A stretch of DNA of 51,188 nucleotides, taken from assembly GCF_001014645.1 (NCBI RefSeq), contig NZ_LASZ01000021.1:1-51188 (forward strand). Reading direction: 5' to 3'. Both the position numbers and the translations under genes were made by a program. The notes beneath the pieces are model-generated. The model was not told the DNA's origin. It ran no database searches and saw nothing but the letters and a program-made list of their open reading frames with translations. Origin of the DNA: Luteimonas sp. FCS-9. GTDB taxonomy: Bacteria > Pseudomonadota > Gammaproteobacteria > Xanthomonadales > Xanthomonadaceae. Positions within the stretch are counted from its first letter, which is position 1; every line of letters starts with the position of its first letter. This document shows positions 7,751-18,495 of this stretch, piece by piece.

Positions 7751-8187
7751 GCGAAATCCGCACCATCCTTCTCGCCGAGGACAGCCCGCACGACGCCGAG
7801 ATGGCGATCGACGCGCTGCGCGAAGCCAATCTCGCCAACCCGATCGTGCACGTCGAGGACGGCGTCGAGGCGGTCGATTACCTGTTCCGCCGCGGCAAGT
7901 TCGCCGACCGCCCCGAAGGCGACCCGGCGGTGCTGCTGCTCGACATCAAGATGCCGCGCATGGACGGGCTGGAAGTGCTCAAGCAGCTGCGCGACCACGA
8001 GACGCTCAAGCGCATGCCGGTGGTGATCCTGTCCTCGTCGCGCGAGGAAAGCGACCTGGCGCGCAGCTGGGACCTGGGCGTGAACGCGTACGTGGTCAAG
8101 CCGGTCGACGTCGACCAGTTCTTCGACGCGGTGCGCACGCTCGGCAAGTTCTGGGCCGTGCTCAACGAAGTGCCCGAGGAAGAGTGA
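7747..8187 (+). CDS. Single-domain response regulator, Rcp1-like
   Basis: A 146-aa receiver with no output domain. Acidic residues AEDSPHD are near the N-terminus, phospho-acceptor Asp66 is in LLLDIKMPRMDG, the switch Ser is in VVILSSSREESD, and the conserved Lys is in AYVVKPVD. The extended loop YLFRRGKF and the spacing match Rcp1-type receivers that pair with SHDLRAPL-type kinases. Its ATG overlaps the kinase stop by 4 nt, so the pair is co-translated and it is almost certainly the kinase's cognate acceptor. Without an effector domain it probably acts by protein interaction or passes phosphate on. Confidence 0.92.
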   Translation: MSEIRTILLAEDSPHDAEMAIDALREANLANPIVHVEDGVEAVDYLFRRGKFADRPEGDPAVLLLDIKMPRMDGLEVLKQLRDHETLKRMPVVILSSSREESDLARSWDLGVNAYVVKPVDVDQFFDAVRTLGKFWAVLNEVPEEE

Positions 8188-8193
8188 GCGCGC

Positions 8194-8604
8194 ATGGGGG
8201 GAGATGAGGGGAACGACGCGCAGGCCGGACGCCTGCGCGTGCTGATCGTCGACGATTCGCGCGACGATGCCGAGCTGGCCGAGCTGGCCCTGCGCGACGC
8301 GGGGCTGGCGGTCGAGACGCGGCGGGTCCACGGGGAGACGGGGCTGGCCGAAGCGCTGGAGGCGTTCGCCCCGCGCGTGGTGCTGTCGGACGTCAATCTG
8401 CCCGGGTTTTCGGGCGCCGAGGCGCTGGCGCTCACGCGCCGCCTGCGCCCGGACGTGCCGGTGGTGTTCATGACCGGCTCGGTCTACGGCCTGCCCGGCG
8501 AGGTGCTGCCCGAGGGCGATGCGCTGGTCTACAAGGACGAGCTGGAGAAGCTGCCGGCGACGTTGCGCGAGGTGCTCGACGCGCGGGCGCGCGGGGTGGG
8601 GTGA
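8194..8604 (+). CDS. Second single-domain response regulator
   Basis: A 136-aa receiver beginning six bases after the previous stop. It shows VLIVDDSRDDAE, phospho-acceptor Asp66 in VLSDVNLPGFSG, a switch Thr in VFMTGSVYG and Lys in VYKDEL. It lacks the usual KP: YKDEL replaces KPV/KPF. It has no output domain. With the two upstream genes it makes a kinase plus two receivers with no DNA-binding or enzymatic output, so the target lies elsewhere or is a protein. ATG 8194 is preceded by a weak purine-rich stretch (GAGTGAGCGC). Confidence 0.88.
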   Translation: MGGDEGNDAQAGRLRVLIVDDSRDDAELAELALRDAGLAVETRRVHGETGLAEALEAFAPRVVLSDVNLPGFSGAEALALTRRLRPDVPVVFMTGSVYGLPGEVLPEGDALVYKDELEKLPATLREVLDARARGVG

Positions 8605-8611
8605 GGGGAAA

Positions 8612-8815
8612 GCCCGTGCCCCCACCCGGCGCGCGAGACGCGCCGACCTCCCCCGCGTGCGGGGGAGGTGATCTGGTACGGCCCGCGCTCCCACCCGGCA
8701 CGCGGGGCGCGCCGACCTCCCCCGCGATGCGGGGGAGGTGATCTGGGACGGCCCATGCCCCCACCCGGCGCGCGAGGCGCGCCGACCTCCCCCGCGATGC
8801 GGGGGAGGTGATGCT
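8612..8815. repeat. Three tandem copies of the double-hairpin palindromic repeat
   Basis: Copies begin at 8612, 8681 and 8751 (period 69-70 bp). Each reads GCCCxxGCxCCCACCC, then a GGCGCGC/GCGCGCC-type hairpin, then GACCTCCCCCGC plus its complement, then GTGATCTGG or GTGATGCTC. The element fills the gap between a rightward operon and leftward maeB and may also end transcription from both sides. It is non-coding here; frames through it give repetitive Pro/Gly/Arg peptides only. Confidence 0.85.
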
Positions 8816-8857
8816 CCTTCCCCCGCTTGCGCGGGGGAAGGTTGGGATGGGGGCGCT
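8816..8857. repeat. Related hairpin repeat, variant B, inverted
   Basis: CTTCCCCCGC pairs with GCGGGGGAAG across a short loop, followed by GTTGGGATGGGGGC. Its reverse complement (GCCCCCATCCCAACC then the hairpin) matches the copy at 23213-23256. It sits directly after the maeB stop and may act as a transcription stop for maeB. Confidence 0.7.
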
Positions 8858-8860
8858 TTT

Positions 8861-11146
<2,286 letters not shown>

Positions 11147-11186
11147 CAGATTGGTCTTGGCGGAAGGAAGCGGGGGGAGGCTCGGG

Positions 11187-11192
11187 ATTCTA
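11187..11192 (-). promoter_or_regulatory. maeB: Candidate -10 box of maeB
   Basis: TAGAAT on the minus strand, 41 bases upstream of the maeB ATG, followed by CCC as in the aceE and porin promoters. The preceding GC-rich inverted repeat (about 11195-11225) may be the end of the dctA transcript. No good -35 is seen. Confidence 0.4.
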
Positions 11193-11237
11193 CCCCCGCG
11201 CCCGCATCGGGACCGGACGCGGGCGGATGGTGCGCGG

Positions 11238-12626
11238 TCAGTCGGCCGCCAGCACCGCGCGATCGCCGGGGCCGGCGGCAGGATCGGGGGCCGCGGCGAG
11301 CGGGCGCGGCGCGCCGTCGAGCGCGGCGGCGAGGGCGTCGCGGTCGAGCGCGTTCTCCCAGCGCGCGACGACGACCGTGGCCACGGCGTTGCCGATGAAG
11401 TTGGTCAGCGAGCGGCACTCGCTCATGAAGCGGTCGATGCCCAGGATCAGCGCCATGCCGGCCACCGGCACGGTCGGCACCACCGACAGCGTCGCGGCCA
11501 GCGTGATGAAGCCCGCGCCGGTCACGCCGGCCGCGCCCTTGGAGCTGAGCATCGCGACCAGCAGCAGCGTGACCTGCTGCCACAGGGTCAGCTCGGTGTT
11601 CGTGGCCTGGGCGATGAACAGCGCGGCCAGCGTCATGTACAGGTTGGTGCCGTCGAGGTTGAACGAATAGCCGGTCGGCACGACCAGGCCGACGACCGAC
11701 TTCTGGCAGCCGGCCTTCTCCATCTTCTCCATCAGCGAGGGCAGCGCCGATTCCGACGACGAGGTGCCCAGCACCAGCAGCAGTTCGGCCTTGAGGTAGC
11801 GGATCAGCTTGAGCACCGAGAAGCCGCAGGCCCGCGCCACCGCGCCCAGGATCACCAGCACGAACAGCAGCGAGCTGACGTAGAACGTGCCCACCAGCCA
11901 GGCCAGGTTGACCAGCGATTCGAGGCCGTACTTGCCGATGGTGAAGGCGATCGCGCCGAACGCGCCGATCGGCGCGGCCTTCATCAGGATGTGCACCAGC
12001 TTGAACACCGGCGTGGTCAGCGCCTCGAGGAAGGCCAGCACCGGGCGGCCCTTCTCGCCGGTCAGCGCCAGCGCGATGCCGAACAGCACGGCGATGAACA
12101 GCACCTGCAGGATGTTGCCGTCGACGAACGCGCCGACCAGCGTGCCGGGAATGATGTCGAGCAGAAAGCCGGTCAGCGTGAGCTCGTGCGACTTCTGCAC
12201 GTAACCCTCGACCGCGGCGGTGTCGAGCGAGGCCGGGTCGATGTTCATGCCCACGCCCGGCTGCACGACGTGCGCCACGACCATGCCGACCACCAGCGCC
12301 AGCGTCGAGAAGAACAGGAAGTAGGCCATCGACTTGGCGAACACCCGGCCGACCGTGCGCAGCTGAGTCATGCCGGCGATGCCGGTGACGATGGTCAGGA
12401 AGATCACCGGAGCGATGATCATCTTGACCAGCTTGATGAACGCGTCGCCCAGCGGCTTAAGCTGCTCGGCGAACGCGGGCGAGTAGTGCCCCAGCAGCGC
12501 GCCCAGCGCGATCGCGAACAGGACCTGGACGTAGAGCTGGCGGTACCAGGGCAGCCGCGGGGCGGCCGGGACGGTGGCGGGGATGGGGTGCATGGGGGCG
12601 GTCCGGATTGGCGCGTCCGTCGACAT
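11238..12626 (-). CDS. dctA: C4-dicarboxylate:cation symporter
   Basis: An inner-membrane importer of succinate, fumarate and malate (DAACS family). At 462 aa it is somewhat longer than E. coli DctA because of a 25-residue N-terminal extension before [18 protein letters not shown]. Family signatures are clear: [23 protein letters not shown], the serine-rich hairpin [16 protein letters not shown], the substrate-binding [21 protein letters not shown], and [14 protein letters not shown]. The start is ATG 12626; ATG 12593 would remove most of the extension and cannot be excluded. It is divergent from a porin gene and near a hybrid kinase and a LuxR-type regulator that probably control it. Confidence 0.95.
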   Translation of the reverse strand: MSTDAPIRTAPMHPIPATVPAAPRLPWYRQLYVQVLFAIALGALLGHYSPAFAEQLKPLGDAFIKLVKMIIAPVIFLTIVTGIAGMTQLRTVGRVFAKSMAYFLFFSTLALVVGMVVAHVVQPGVGMNIDPASLDTAAVEGYVQKSHELTLTGFLLDIIPGTLVGAFVDGNILQVLFIAVLFGIALALTGEKGRPVLAFLEALTTPVFKLVHILMKAAPIGAFGAIAFTIGKYGLESLVNLAWLVGTFYVSSLLFVLVILGAVARACGFSVLKLIRYLKAELLLVLGTSSSESALPSLMEKMEKAGCQKSVVGLVVPTGYSFNLDGTNLYMTLAALFIAQATNTELTLWQQVTLLLVAMLSSKGAAGVTGAGFITLAATLSVVPTVPVAGMALILGIDRFMSECRSLTNFIGNAVATVVVARWENALDRDALAAALDGAPRPLAAAPDPAAGPGDRAVLAAD

Positions 12627-12673
12627 GCGGGCGCTCGGCGGCGTTGTACGCCCGTGCGCGGCGTCCGCCGATA

Positions 12674-12731
12674 GCGCATTGGTGTTATGCGCGGCAAGCC
12701 ACCGACCCGCCTAATGCTTAGGCACTAGAAT
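12674..12731. promoter_or_regulatory. dctA-porin divergent control region with two dyads and a -10 box
   Basis: The region holds GCGCAT-N7-ATGCGC (12674-12692) and GCCTAA-TGC-TTAGGC (12709-12723), both with perfect 6-bp arms. Two bases after the second comes TAGAAT (12726-12731), a good -10 for the rightward porin. The second dyad therefore covers the -35 position, the usual place for a class-II activator site. The LuxR-type regulator at 17765-18409 is the natural candidate, but binding is inferred only. Confidence 0.5.
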
Positions 12732-12818
12732 CCGTGCATCCGCGGGCCGCGGTGCCTAGACTGCCCCACCGCGCGACGGGCCCCCGCCCGCCGCGCCGAC
12801 GTCGAACGAGGAATTCCC

Positions 12819-13985
12819 ATGCGCCCCACCCTGCCGCTCCTGCTGGCGCTCAGCGCCTGCACGTCGTCCGCCTTCGCCCGCGACTTCGACGACTGGCCGA
12901 CCACCTACACCTTCGCCGACGGCACCACCCTGTCGGCGACGGGCAACTTCGCCTGGGACACGGTGGACTTCAGCGGCGATCCGCGCCTGGTCGACGACGA
13001 CGGCATGCGCCGCCGCGAGTTCGGCGCGACCGCGAAGAAAGCCGGCGTCTGGGACGCGATGGTCTATTTCGACTTCGAGTCCAAGGCCTGGCTGGACGTG
13101 TTCGTGCGCTTCGAGAGCAAGGCGTTCCTCGGCCGCGACCTGGGCAAGCTGCGCGTGGGCTACATCAAGGTGCCGGTCGGCCTGGAGGGCGTGACCAGCT
13201 CGCGCGCGGGCACGTTCATGGAACTGGCCGCGCCGATCCAGGCGATCTACCAGGGCCGGCGCACCGGCGTGGAATGGACCTACGAGCAGCCGGCCGCGCT
13301 GTTCCAGCTCGGCGGCTACGCCGGCCAGGACCTGCAGGGCGACAACCACGGCCAGACGCTGGCCGGGCGCGCGGTGTGGACGCCGCGCAAGGCGGCCGGC
13401 GACGTGCTGCACCTGGGCCTGGCGGCCTCGCGCGAGAACCCCGAGGCCTGGACCGACGGCCGCGGCGACCGCTTCGACCCGACCGCGCGTCTGCGCGCGC
13501 GGCCCGGCGCGGGGCTGACGCCGGTGCGCCTGGTGGATTCGGGCGACCTGGCGCCGGTCGACCACATCCGCCGCACCGGGCTGGAGGGCATCTGGATCCG
13601 CGGGCCGGTCTCGCTGCAGGGCGAACTGCTGCGCGCCGACATCGCCCGCGACGGCGGCCTGCCCGACTACAGCGCCGATGGCGGCTACCTGGCCGGCAGC
13701 TGGCTGCTGACCGGCGAGAGCCGGCCGTACTCGGCCGGCAACGTCGCCAACCCCAAGCCGGCCAACGGCTACGGCGCGGTCGAGCTGGCGGCGCGCTACA
13801 GCACGCTCGACCTCGACGACGGCCTGGTCGGCGGCGGCCGCCAGCACGACTGGACCTTCGGCGCCAACTGGTACCTGACCTCGCACTTCAAGCTGCAGGC
13901 CAACTACGTGCGCGCCAACGCCACCCGCGGCGGCGTGACGACCTCGCCCGAGGCGGTCGAGTTCCGCGCCCAGGTCCAGTTCTGA
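12819..13985 (+). CDS. Outer-membrane porin, phosphate-selective porin O/P family type
   Basis: A 388-aa exported protein with an N-terminal signal sequence (MRPTLPLLLALSACTSSAFA, cleavage likely after AFA). An alternating beta-barrel pattern follows, with motifs such as MVYFDFESKAWLDVFVRFE, LRVGYIKVPVGLEGVTSS and LMELAAP-like loop sequence, and a C-terminal QVQF ending in Phe, the outer-membrane assembly signal. The LRVGYIKVPVGLE region resembles OprO/OprP-type porins. GAGG lies seven bases before the ATG. It is divergent from dctA and shares its control region, so it probably admits dicarboxylates rather than phosphate. Substrate cannot be told from sequence. Confidence 0.85.
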   Translation: MRPTLPLLLALSACTSSAFARDFDDWPTTYTFADGTTLSATGNFAWDTVDFSGDPRLVDDDGMRRREFGATAKKAGVWDAMVYFDFESKAWLDVFVRFESKAFLGRDLGKLRVGYIKVPVGLEGVTSSRAGTFMELAAPIQAIYQGRRTGVEWTYEQPAALFQLGGYAGQDLQGDNHGQTLAGRAVWTPRKAAGDVLHLGLAASRENPEAWTDGRGDRFDPTARLRARPGAGLTPVRLVDSGDLAPVDHIRRTGLEGIWIRGPVSLQGELLRADIARDGGLPDYSADGGYLAGSWLLTGESRPYSAGNVANPKPANGYGAVELAARYSTLDLDDGLVGGGRQHDWTFGANWYLTSHFKLQANYVRANATRGGVTTSPEAVEFRAQVQF

Positions 13986-14064
13986 TCTGAGCCACCGGCC
14001 CTCGCCTGCAGGCGGGCGTGGGCGAAACGGGGCGCGCGTCGCATCGGCGCGTCGCCCCCGCCGC

Positions 14065-14070
14065 TAGACT
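14065..14070 (+). promoter_or_regulatory. Candidate -10 box for a leaderless kinase transcript
   Basis: TAGACT ends seven bases before the hybrid-kinase ATG (14078). If used, transcription would start at or next to the ATG, giving a leaderless mRNA; there is no Shine-Dalgarno sequence in the intervening CGCCCGG. Confidence 0.35.
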
Positions 14071-14077
14071 CGCCCGG

Positions 14078-16705
14078 ATGCGATCTCCCCAACGCGCCCG
14101 CCGCCTGCTCTCGACCGCGATCGCGATCGGAGGGCTGGTGGCGATGGCGGTGCTCGGCTACCGGCTCGGCGGCGACGACGCGCTGCGGCACCAGACCGCC
14201 CAGGCGACCCAGCAGTTGCAGCTGCATGCGCAGACGCTCGACCAGCGCATCGAGCGCTACCGGGCGCTGCCGCAGGTGCTGGCGCTCGACCCGGACCTGC
14301 GCGCGAGCGTGGCCGCACCGGTGGACGCGGCGACCCAGCGCCGGCTCAACCAGCGGCTGGAGGAGGCCAACCGCACCGCGCAGGCCTCGACGCTGACGCT
14401 GATCGACACACGCGGCATCGCGATCGCGGCCAGCAACTGGCGCACCTTCGGCACCAACGTCGGCCAGCACTACGGCTTCCGGCCCTACGTGCAGCAGGCC
14501 CTGCGCGAGGGCAGCGGGCGCTTCTACGGCATCGGCGTGACCACCGGCGTGCCGGGCTACTACCTGTCGGAGGCGCTGCGCGACGATGCCGGCCGCCCGG
14601 TCGGCGTGATCGCGATCAAGCTCGAGCTCTCGCCGCAGGAGGAACGCTGGCCGCGCGACACCGACGTGGTCATGGCCAGCGACCGGCACGGCGTGGTGTT
14701 CCTCGCCAGCCGGCCCGAATGGCGCTACCGGCTGCTGGGGCCGCTGAGCGAAACCGCGCGTGCCGAGCTGCAGGCCACGCGGCAGTACGGCGAGCAGCGG
14801 CTGCGTCCCTACGCGGGCGAGACCGCGCCCGACGCGCTGGCGCGCATCGGCAACCCCGCGATGCCGGGACGCTGGCTGTGGCTGCGCGCGCCGGTGGCCG
14901 ACACCGACTGGACGCTGCACCTGCTGCAGGACGCCTCGCCGGTCGAGGCGGCGGCCTGGCAGTGGGCCGGCATCGCCGGCGTGTCGTGGATCGCACTGGT
15001 GTTCGTGGTGCTGTTCTCGCAGCAGCGGTTGCGCCTGGGCGCGCTGCGCCGGCGCAGCCGCAGCGAACTCGAGACGCTGGTGCGCCAGCACGCCGAGGAG
15101 CTGCGCACCGCCAAGGACGGGCTGGTCGCCGCGGCGCAGGAGGCCGATACCGGGCTGAGCCGACGCCTGGCGCACCTGCCGCAGGGCGTGGTGATCATCG
15201 ATGCGAACCTGCACATCGTGGCGTGGAACGCGCGCTACATCGAGCTGTTCCGCTTCCCGCCCGACCTGGTGCGCGTGGGCACGCCGATCGAGGACGTGTT
15301 CCGCTACAACGCGCGCCGCGGGCTGCTGGGGCCGGGGCCGGTCGAGGACGCGATCCAGCGCCGGCTCGACCACCTGCGCAGCGGCAAGCCGCACGCGCGC
15401 GAGAGCGAGAAGAGCGACGGCACGGTGCTGGAGATCCGCGGCAACCCGCTGCCCGACGGCGGTTTCGTGACCAGCTACGCCGACATCACCGCCTACAAGA
15501 ACACCGCGCGCGAGCTGCGCACGCTGGCCGACGCGCTCGAGCAGCGCATCGCCGAGCGCACCGCCGACCTGGAGCAGGCGCGCCGCGAGGCCGAGGCCGC
15601 CAACCGGCACAAGGGCCGCTTCGCCGCGGCCGCGGTGCACGACCTGCTGCAACCGCTCAACGCGGCGCGGATGTTCGTCTCGGCGCTGCGCGCGCGGTTG
15701 CCCGGCGAGGAGGCGCGCGGGATCGTCGACAGCATTGAGAGTGCGCTGTCGGCCCAGGACGGCATCCTGACCAGCCTGCTCGACGTCTCGCGGCTCGAGT
15801 CGGGCACGCTGCAGGCCGACGTGCGCGACGTGCCGCTGGGGCCGGTGCTCGAGGCGCTGGCGCGCGAGGCCGGGGTGCTGGCGCAGGCGCGCGGGCTGCG
15901 CTTCGACGCGGTGCCCACGCGTGCGTGGGTGCGCAGCGACCCGGTGCTGTTGCGCCGCGTGGTGCAGAACTTCCTGTCCAACGCGGTGCGCTACACCGCG
16001 CAGGGCCGCATCCTGCTCGGCTGCCGCCGCGACGGCGCGTTGCTGCGCATCGAGGTGCACGACACCGGGCCGGGCATCCCGCCCAACCGCCAGCGCGAGA
16101 TCTTCGAGGAGTTCCGCCGGCTCGACGACGGCGGCGGCAACGGCGACGACCGCGGCGTCGGGCTGGGACTGTCGATCGTCGAGCGTATCGCGCGGCTGCT
16201 CGGCCACCGCATCGGGCTGCGCTCGCGGCCGGGCGTGGGCAGCGTGTTCTCGGTCGCGGTGCCGCTGGCGGTGCCCGGCGACGCGGCGCCGGCGCCCGAG
16301 GCCGACGCCGTCGACACCGACGACGCGCCGCTGCGCGGACGCCGGGTGTGGTGCATCGACGACGATCCGCACGTGTGCGCGGCGACGCGCCTGCTGCTGC
16401 GGCGCTGGGACTGCGAGGTGGCGCTGGCCGACGGCCCGGAGGCGGCGCTGGCCGCGGCCGCGCCGGGCCAGGCGCCCGAGCTGGTGCTGCTGGACGTGCG
16501 CATGGGCGCGCACGACGGCCCGACGCTGTTCGCCACGCTGTGCGAACGCTGGCAGGCGGCGCCGCTGGTGCTCCTGGTCACCGCCGAGGCCGACCCGGAC
16601 CTGCGTGCCCGCGCCCGCGACGCCGGCTGGGGCTTCCTGGCCAAGCCGGTGCGGCCGCCGGCGCTGCGCGCGGCGATGACCCAGCTGCTGCTGCGCGGCG
16701 GCTGA
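14078..16705 (+). CDS. Hybrid sensor histidine kinase/receiver, C4-dicarboxylate-type sensor candidate
   Basis: An 875-aa membrane kinase. TM1 (about 8-28) and TM2 (about 298-318, VSWIALVFVVLF) flank a large periplasmic region of dCache type that includes GTNVGQHYGFRPYVQQAL and FYGIGVTTGVPGYYLSEAL, as in DctB-like sensors. Next come a PAS domain (about 370-480), a coiled coil (ALEQRIAERTADLEQARREAEAANRHK), HisKA with His521 in AAVHDLLQPLNAAR, HATPase (NFLSNAVRYT, DTGPGIP, GVGLGLSIV) and a C-terminal receiver with Asp in LLDVRMG and Lys in LAKPV. The HDLLQPLNAAR box is that of the NahK/ErcS-type kinases. Upstream in-frame starts precede TM1 by low-complexity residues, so ATG 14078 is chosen. 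Location beside dctA and a porin suggests dicarboxylate sensing; the receiver on its C-terminus may serve as a phosphate sink for the LuxR-type regulator at 17765. Confidence 0.92.
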   Translation: MRSPQRARRLLSTAIAIGGLVAMAVLGYRLGGDDALRHQTAQATQQLQLHAQTLDQRIERYRALPQVLALDPDLRASVAAPVDAATQRRLNQRLEEANRTAQASTLTLIDTRGIAIAASNWRTFGTNVGQHYGFRPYVQQALREGSGRFYGIGVTTGVPGYYLSEALRDDAGRPVGVIAIKLELSPQEERWPRDTDVVMASDRHGVVFLASRPEWRYRLLGPLSETARAELQATRQYGEQRLRPYAGETAPDALARIGNPAMPGRWLWLRAPVADTDWTLHLLQDASPVEAAAWQWAGIAGVSWIALVFVVLFSQQRLRLGALRRRSRSELETLVRQHAEELRTAKDGLVAAAQEADTGLSRRLAHLPQGVVIIDANLHIVAWNARYIELFRFPPDLVRVGTPIEDVFRYNARRGLLGPGPVEDAIQRRLDHLRSGKPHARESEKSDGTVLEIRGNPLPDGGFVTSYADITAYKNTARELRTLADALEQRIAERTADLEQARREAEAANRHKGRFAAAAVHDLLQPLNAARMFVSALRARLPGEEARGIVDSIESALSAQDGILTSLLDVSRLESGTLQADVRDVPLGPVLEALAREAGVLAQARGLRFDAVPTRAWVRSDPVLLRRVVQNFLSNAVRYTAQGRILLGCRRDGALLRIEVHDTGPGIPPNRQREIFEEFRRLDDGGGNGDDRGVGLGLSIVERIARLLGHRIGLRSRPGVGSVFSVAVPLAVPGDAAPAPEADAVDTDDAPLRGRRVWCIDDDPHVCAATRLLLRRWDCEVALADGPEAALAAAAPGQAPELVLLDVRMGAHDGPTLFATLCERWQAAPLVLLVTAEADPDLRARARDAGWGFLAKPVRPPALRAAMTQLLLRGG

Positions 16706-16902
16706 GGACGCGCGGCACATCGACAGGGAGAGGCCGCCGCCCGGGGGCGATGCAGCACTGCGGACACCGTCCGGATACGTCGTGCGTGGAGACGCCCGAC
16801 GGATCGAAAGCGCTGCCGCTGGCGGGCGGCGACGCGACACCATCCGCCGTGTGGCGCAGGCGCCGCACGACACCGCTCGCTCCACGTGAACGTGGCGCAG
16901 GG

Positions 16903-17661
16903 TCAGTCGCGAACGGCGCGCTCGGTCACCACGCCATTCTCGTAGACCACAAGCGCGTTCGGCGCCGTCCCGCCGCCGGTTTCGAACTCGAAACGCAGAT
17001 CGCGTTCCTTCGCGAAGAATCGATGGGTCGATTCGGGATAGAGCATCACGACGAACTCGCCCGCAGTCAGCCTGAGGTGATCGCCATCGACCGCGACCAC
17101 AATCCTGCCGATGCGAGCGGCGTGGTATCGACCGGCGCAGGCAGCGAGTGCCGCGGCGGACAACCGGATCGGCTGCGGCGGCGTATACGGCACCGGACCA
17201 TGCGCGTAACTCAGGATGCGATGCATCCGCCAGCGACCTTCGTGCAACTGCCAAAGCGTGGTGAATTCCGCTTGCCCGTCCAGCTGCTCCGGTGCGTCGC
17301 CGATGCGCACGTGGAAACGATGCCGCGCGGACAGAATCGCGTAGCCGTCGGCCAGCGGATGAAACGCAGTAGTGTGGTCGATGACCTCGCGCCGCAACCG
17401 CATGTCGGGCGTCGCGCACGGGCCTTCACGCAGGGAATCGACGACGTCGGCGCGCGAGGTCGTGCGCCCGGTTCTGTCGTGATAGAACTCGACGTCTTCG
17501 GTCAGAAGCGCGCTGATCGCCGCCATGTCGCAGGCGTTGTACGCGGTCCAGAACGCGTCGTCCGCGGCCCGCACCGCACGTTCGGCATCCGGTGTCCGTG
17601 CGGCTGCCGCGGCACTCGCGATCAGCAGGACACATATAGCGGCGCAACAGGCGAGGTCCAT
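16903..17661 (-). CDS. Exported DUF4440 (SnoaL/NTF2-like) protein with DUF3471-like C-terminal domain
   Basis: A 252-aa protein with a signal peptide (MDLACCAAICVLLIASAAAAA). An NTF2-like domain (about 25-150) starts at AVRAADDAFWTAYNACDMAAISALLTEDVEFYHD, the usual DUF4440 opening. A beta-rich domain (about 170-252) begins at ALAACAGRYHA and resembles the DUF3471 module attached to some beta-lactamase-like proteins. It has no obvious catalytic residues, and its function is unknown. The longer in-frame extension upstream overlaps the LuxR-type regulator gene and has unlikely composition, so ATG 17661 is used. It follows the regulator gene on the same strand after about 100 bases and may be co-transcribed. 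Base composition is a little lower in G+C than its neighbours. Confidence 0.8.
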   Translation of the reverse strand: MDLACCAAICVLLIASAAAAARTPDAERAVRAADDAFWTAYNACDMAAISALLTEDVEFYHDRTGRTTSRADVVDSLREGPCATPDMRLRREVIDHTTAFHPLADGYAILSARHRFHVRIGDAPEQLDGQAEFTTLWQLHEGRWRMHRILSYAHGPVPYTPPQPIRLSAAALAACAGRYHAARIGRIVVAVDGDHLRLTAGEFVVMLYPESTHRFFAKERDLRFEFETGGGTAPNALVVYENGVVTERAVRD

Positions 17662-17764
17662 CGGGCAGGCTCGGATCGGGCATGGGCCTGAACGTAATAG
17701 CGCCGCGCGCGGAAAGCCTGCGCCGAAAGACACCCTGCCCAATGGCCTGACAGACGCGCGCCGG

Positions 17765-18409
17765 CTACACCTCGTCTTCGCGCTCCAGCGCCTTGACCAG
17801 CACCGCGGCCTGGGTGCGGCTGTGGCATTCGAGCTTCTTGAGGATCGCGGTGACGTGCACCTTGACGGTGTTCTCGGCCAGGCCGAGCTGGTGGGCGATC
17901 TGCTTGTTGAGCAGGCCGTCGGCCAGGCACAGCAACACTCGCACCTGCTGCGGCGTGAGCTGGGCCAGGCGGCTGGCCAGGTGCGCATCGGCCTCCGAGC
18001 GTTCGGCGGTCAGGGGCGGGAACCAGCTGCCGCCGTCGAGCACGGCCGCGACCGCCTGGGCGATCGACTCGGCCGGCGCCGACTTGGAGATGAAGCCGGC
18101 GGCGCCGAACTGCTGCACGCGGCGCACGGTGCGCGGGTGGTCGTTGGACGAGATCACCAGCACCGGCAGCTCGGGCCGCTCGCCGCGCAGCCAGACCAGC
18201 GTCGACAGGCCGCGGGCGCCGGGCATCGCGAGGTCGAGCAGCACCAGTTCGATGTCGGGATGGGCCTGCAGCGCGGCCTCCACGGCCGAGGCGCTCGCGG
18301 CCTCGACCACGCGCAGCGCGCCCAGGCCGTCGCGCAGCGCGTGCAGGACCGCAGCGCGCAGCAGCGGGTGGTCGTCGGCGACCAGGATCGTCGGGGGGGC
18401 CATGTCCAT
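17765..18409 (-). CDS. LuxR/NarL-family response regulator
   Basis: A 214-aa regulator. The N-terminal receiver contains ILVADDHPLLR, phospho-acceptor Asp59 in VLLDLAMPG, a switch Ser in VISSNDHP and Lys in FISKSAPAES. The C-terminal HTH reads LTPQQVRVLLCLADGLLNKQIAHQLGLAENTVKVHVTAILKKL. This is the architecture of regulators paired with NahK/ErcS-type hybrid kinases, so the kinase at 14078-16705 is its likely partner although a DUF4440 gene lies between them. ATG 18409 is chosen (ATG 18403 is also possible); upstream in-frame sequence runs into the divergent gene. Likely targets are the dctA-porin region and perhaps maeB. Confidence 0.92.
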   Translation of the reverse strand: MDMAPPTILVADDHPLLRAAVLHALRDGLGALRVVEAASASAVEAALQAHPDIELVLLDLAMPGARGLSTLVWLRGERPELPVLVISSNDHPRTVRRVQQFGAAGFISKSAPAESIAQAVAAVLDGGSWFPPLTAERSEADAHLASRLAQLTPQQVRVLLCLADGLLNKQIAHQLGLAENTVKVHVTAILKKLECHSRTQAAVLVKALEREDEV

Positions 18410-18495
18410 GGCGACAGTCTGGCACGGGGCGGCCATCACCGATTCGCAGGCACAATGGCCGATCGGGAAGACTGGATGCCGGAGTCGCCATCGAC

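Noticed and set aside
8612..8857. Coding sequences through the repeat cluster
   Set aside because: Frames give repeated PPHAGEVGAPRAPGG-like peptides, a known artefact of such palindromes, with no start signals.
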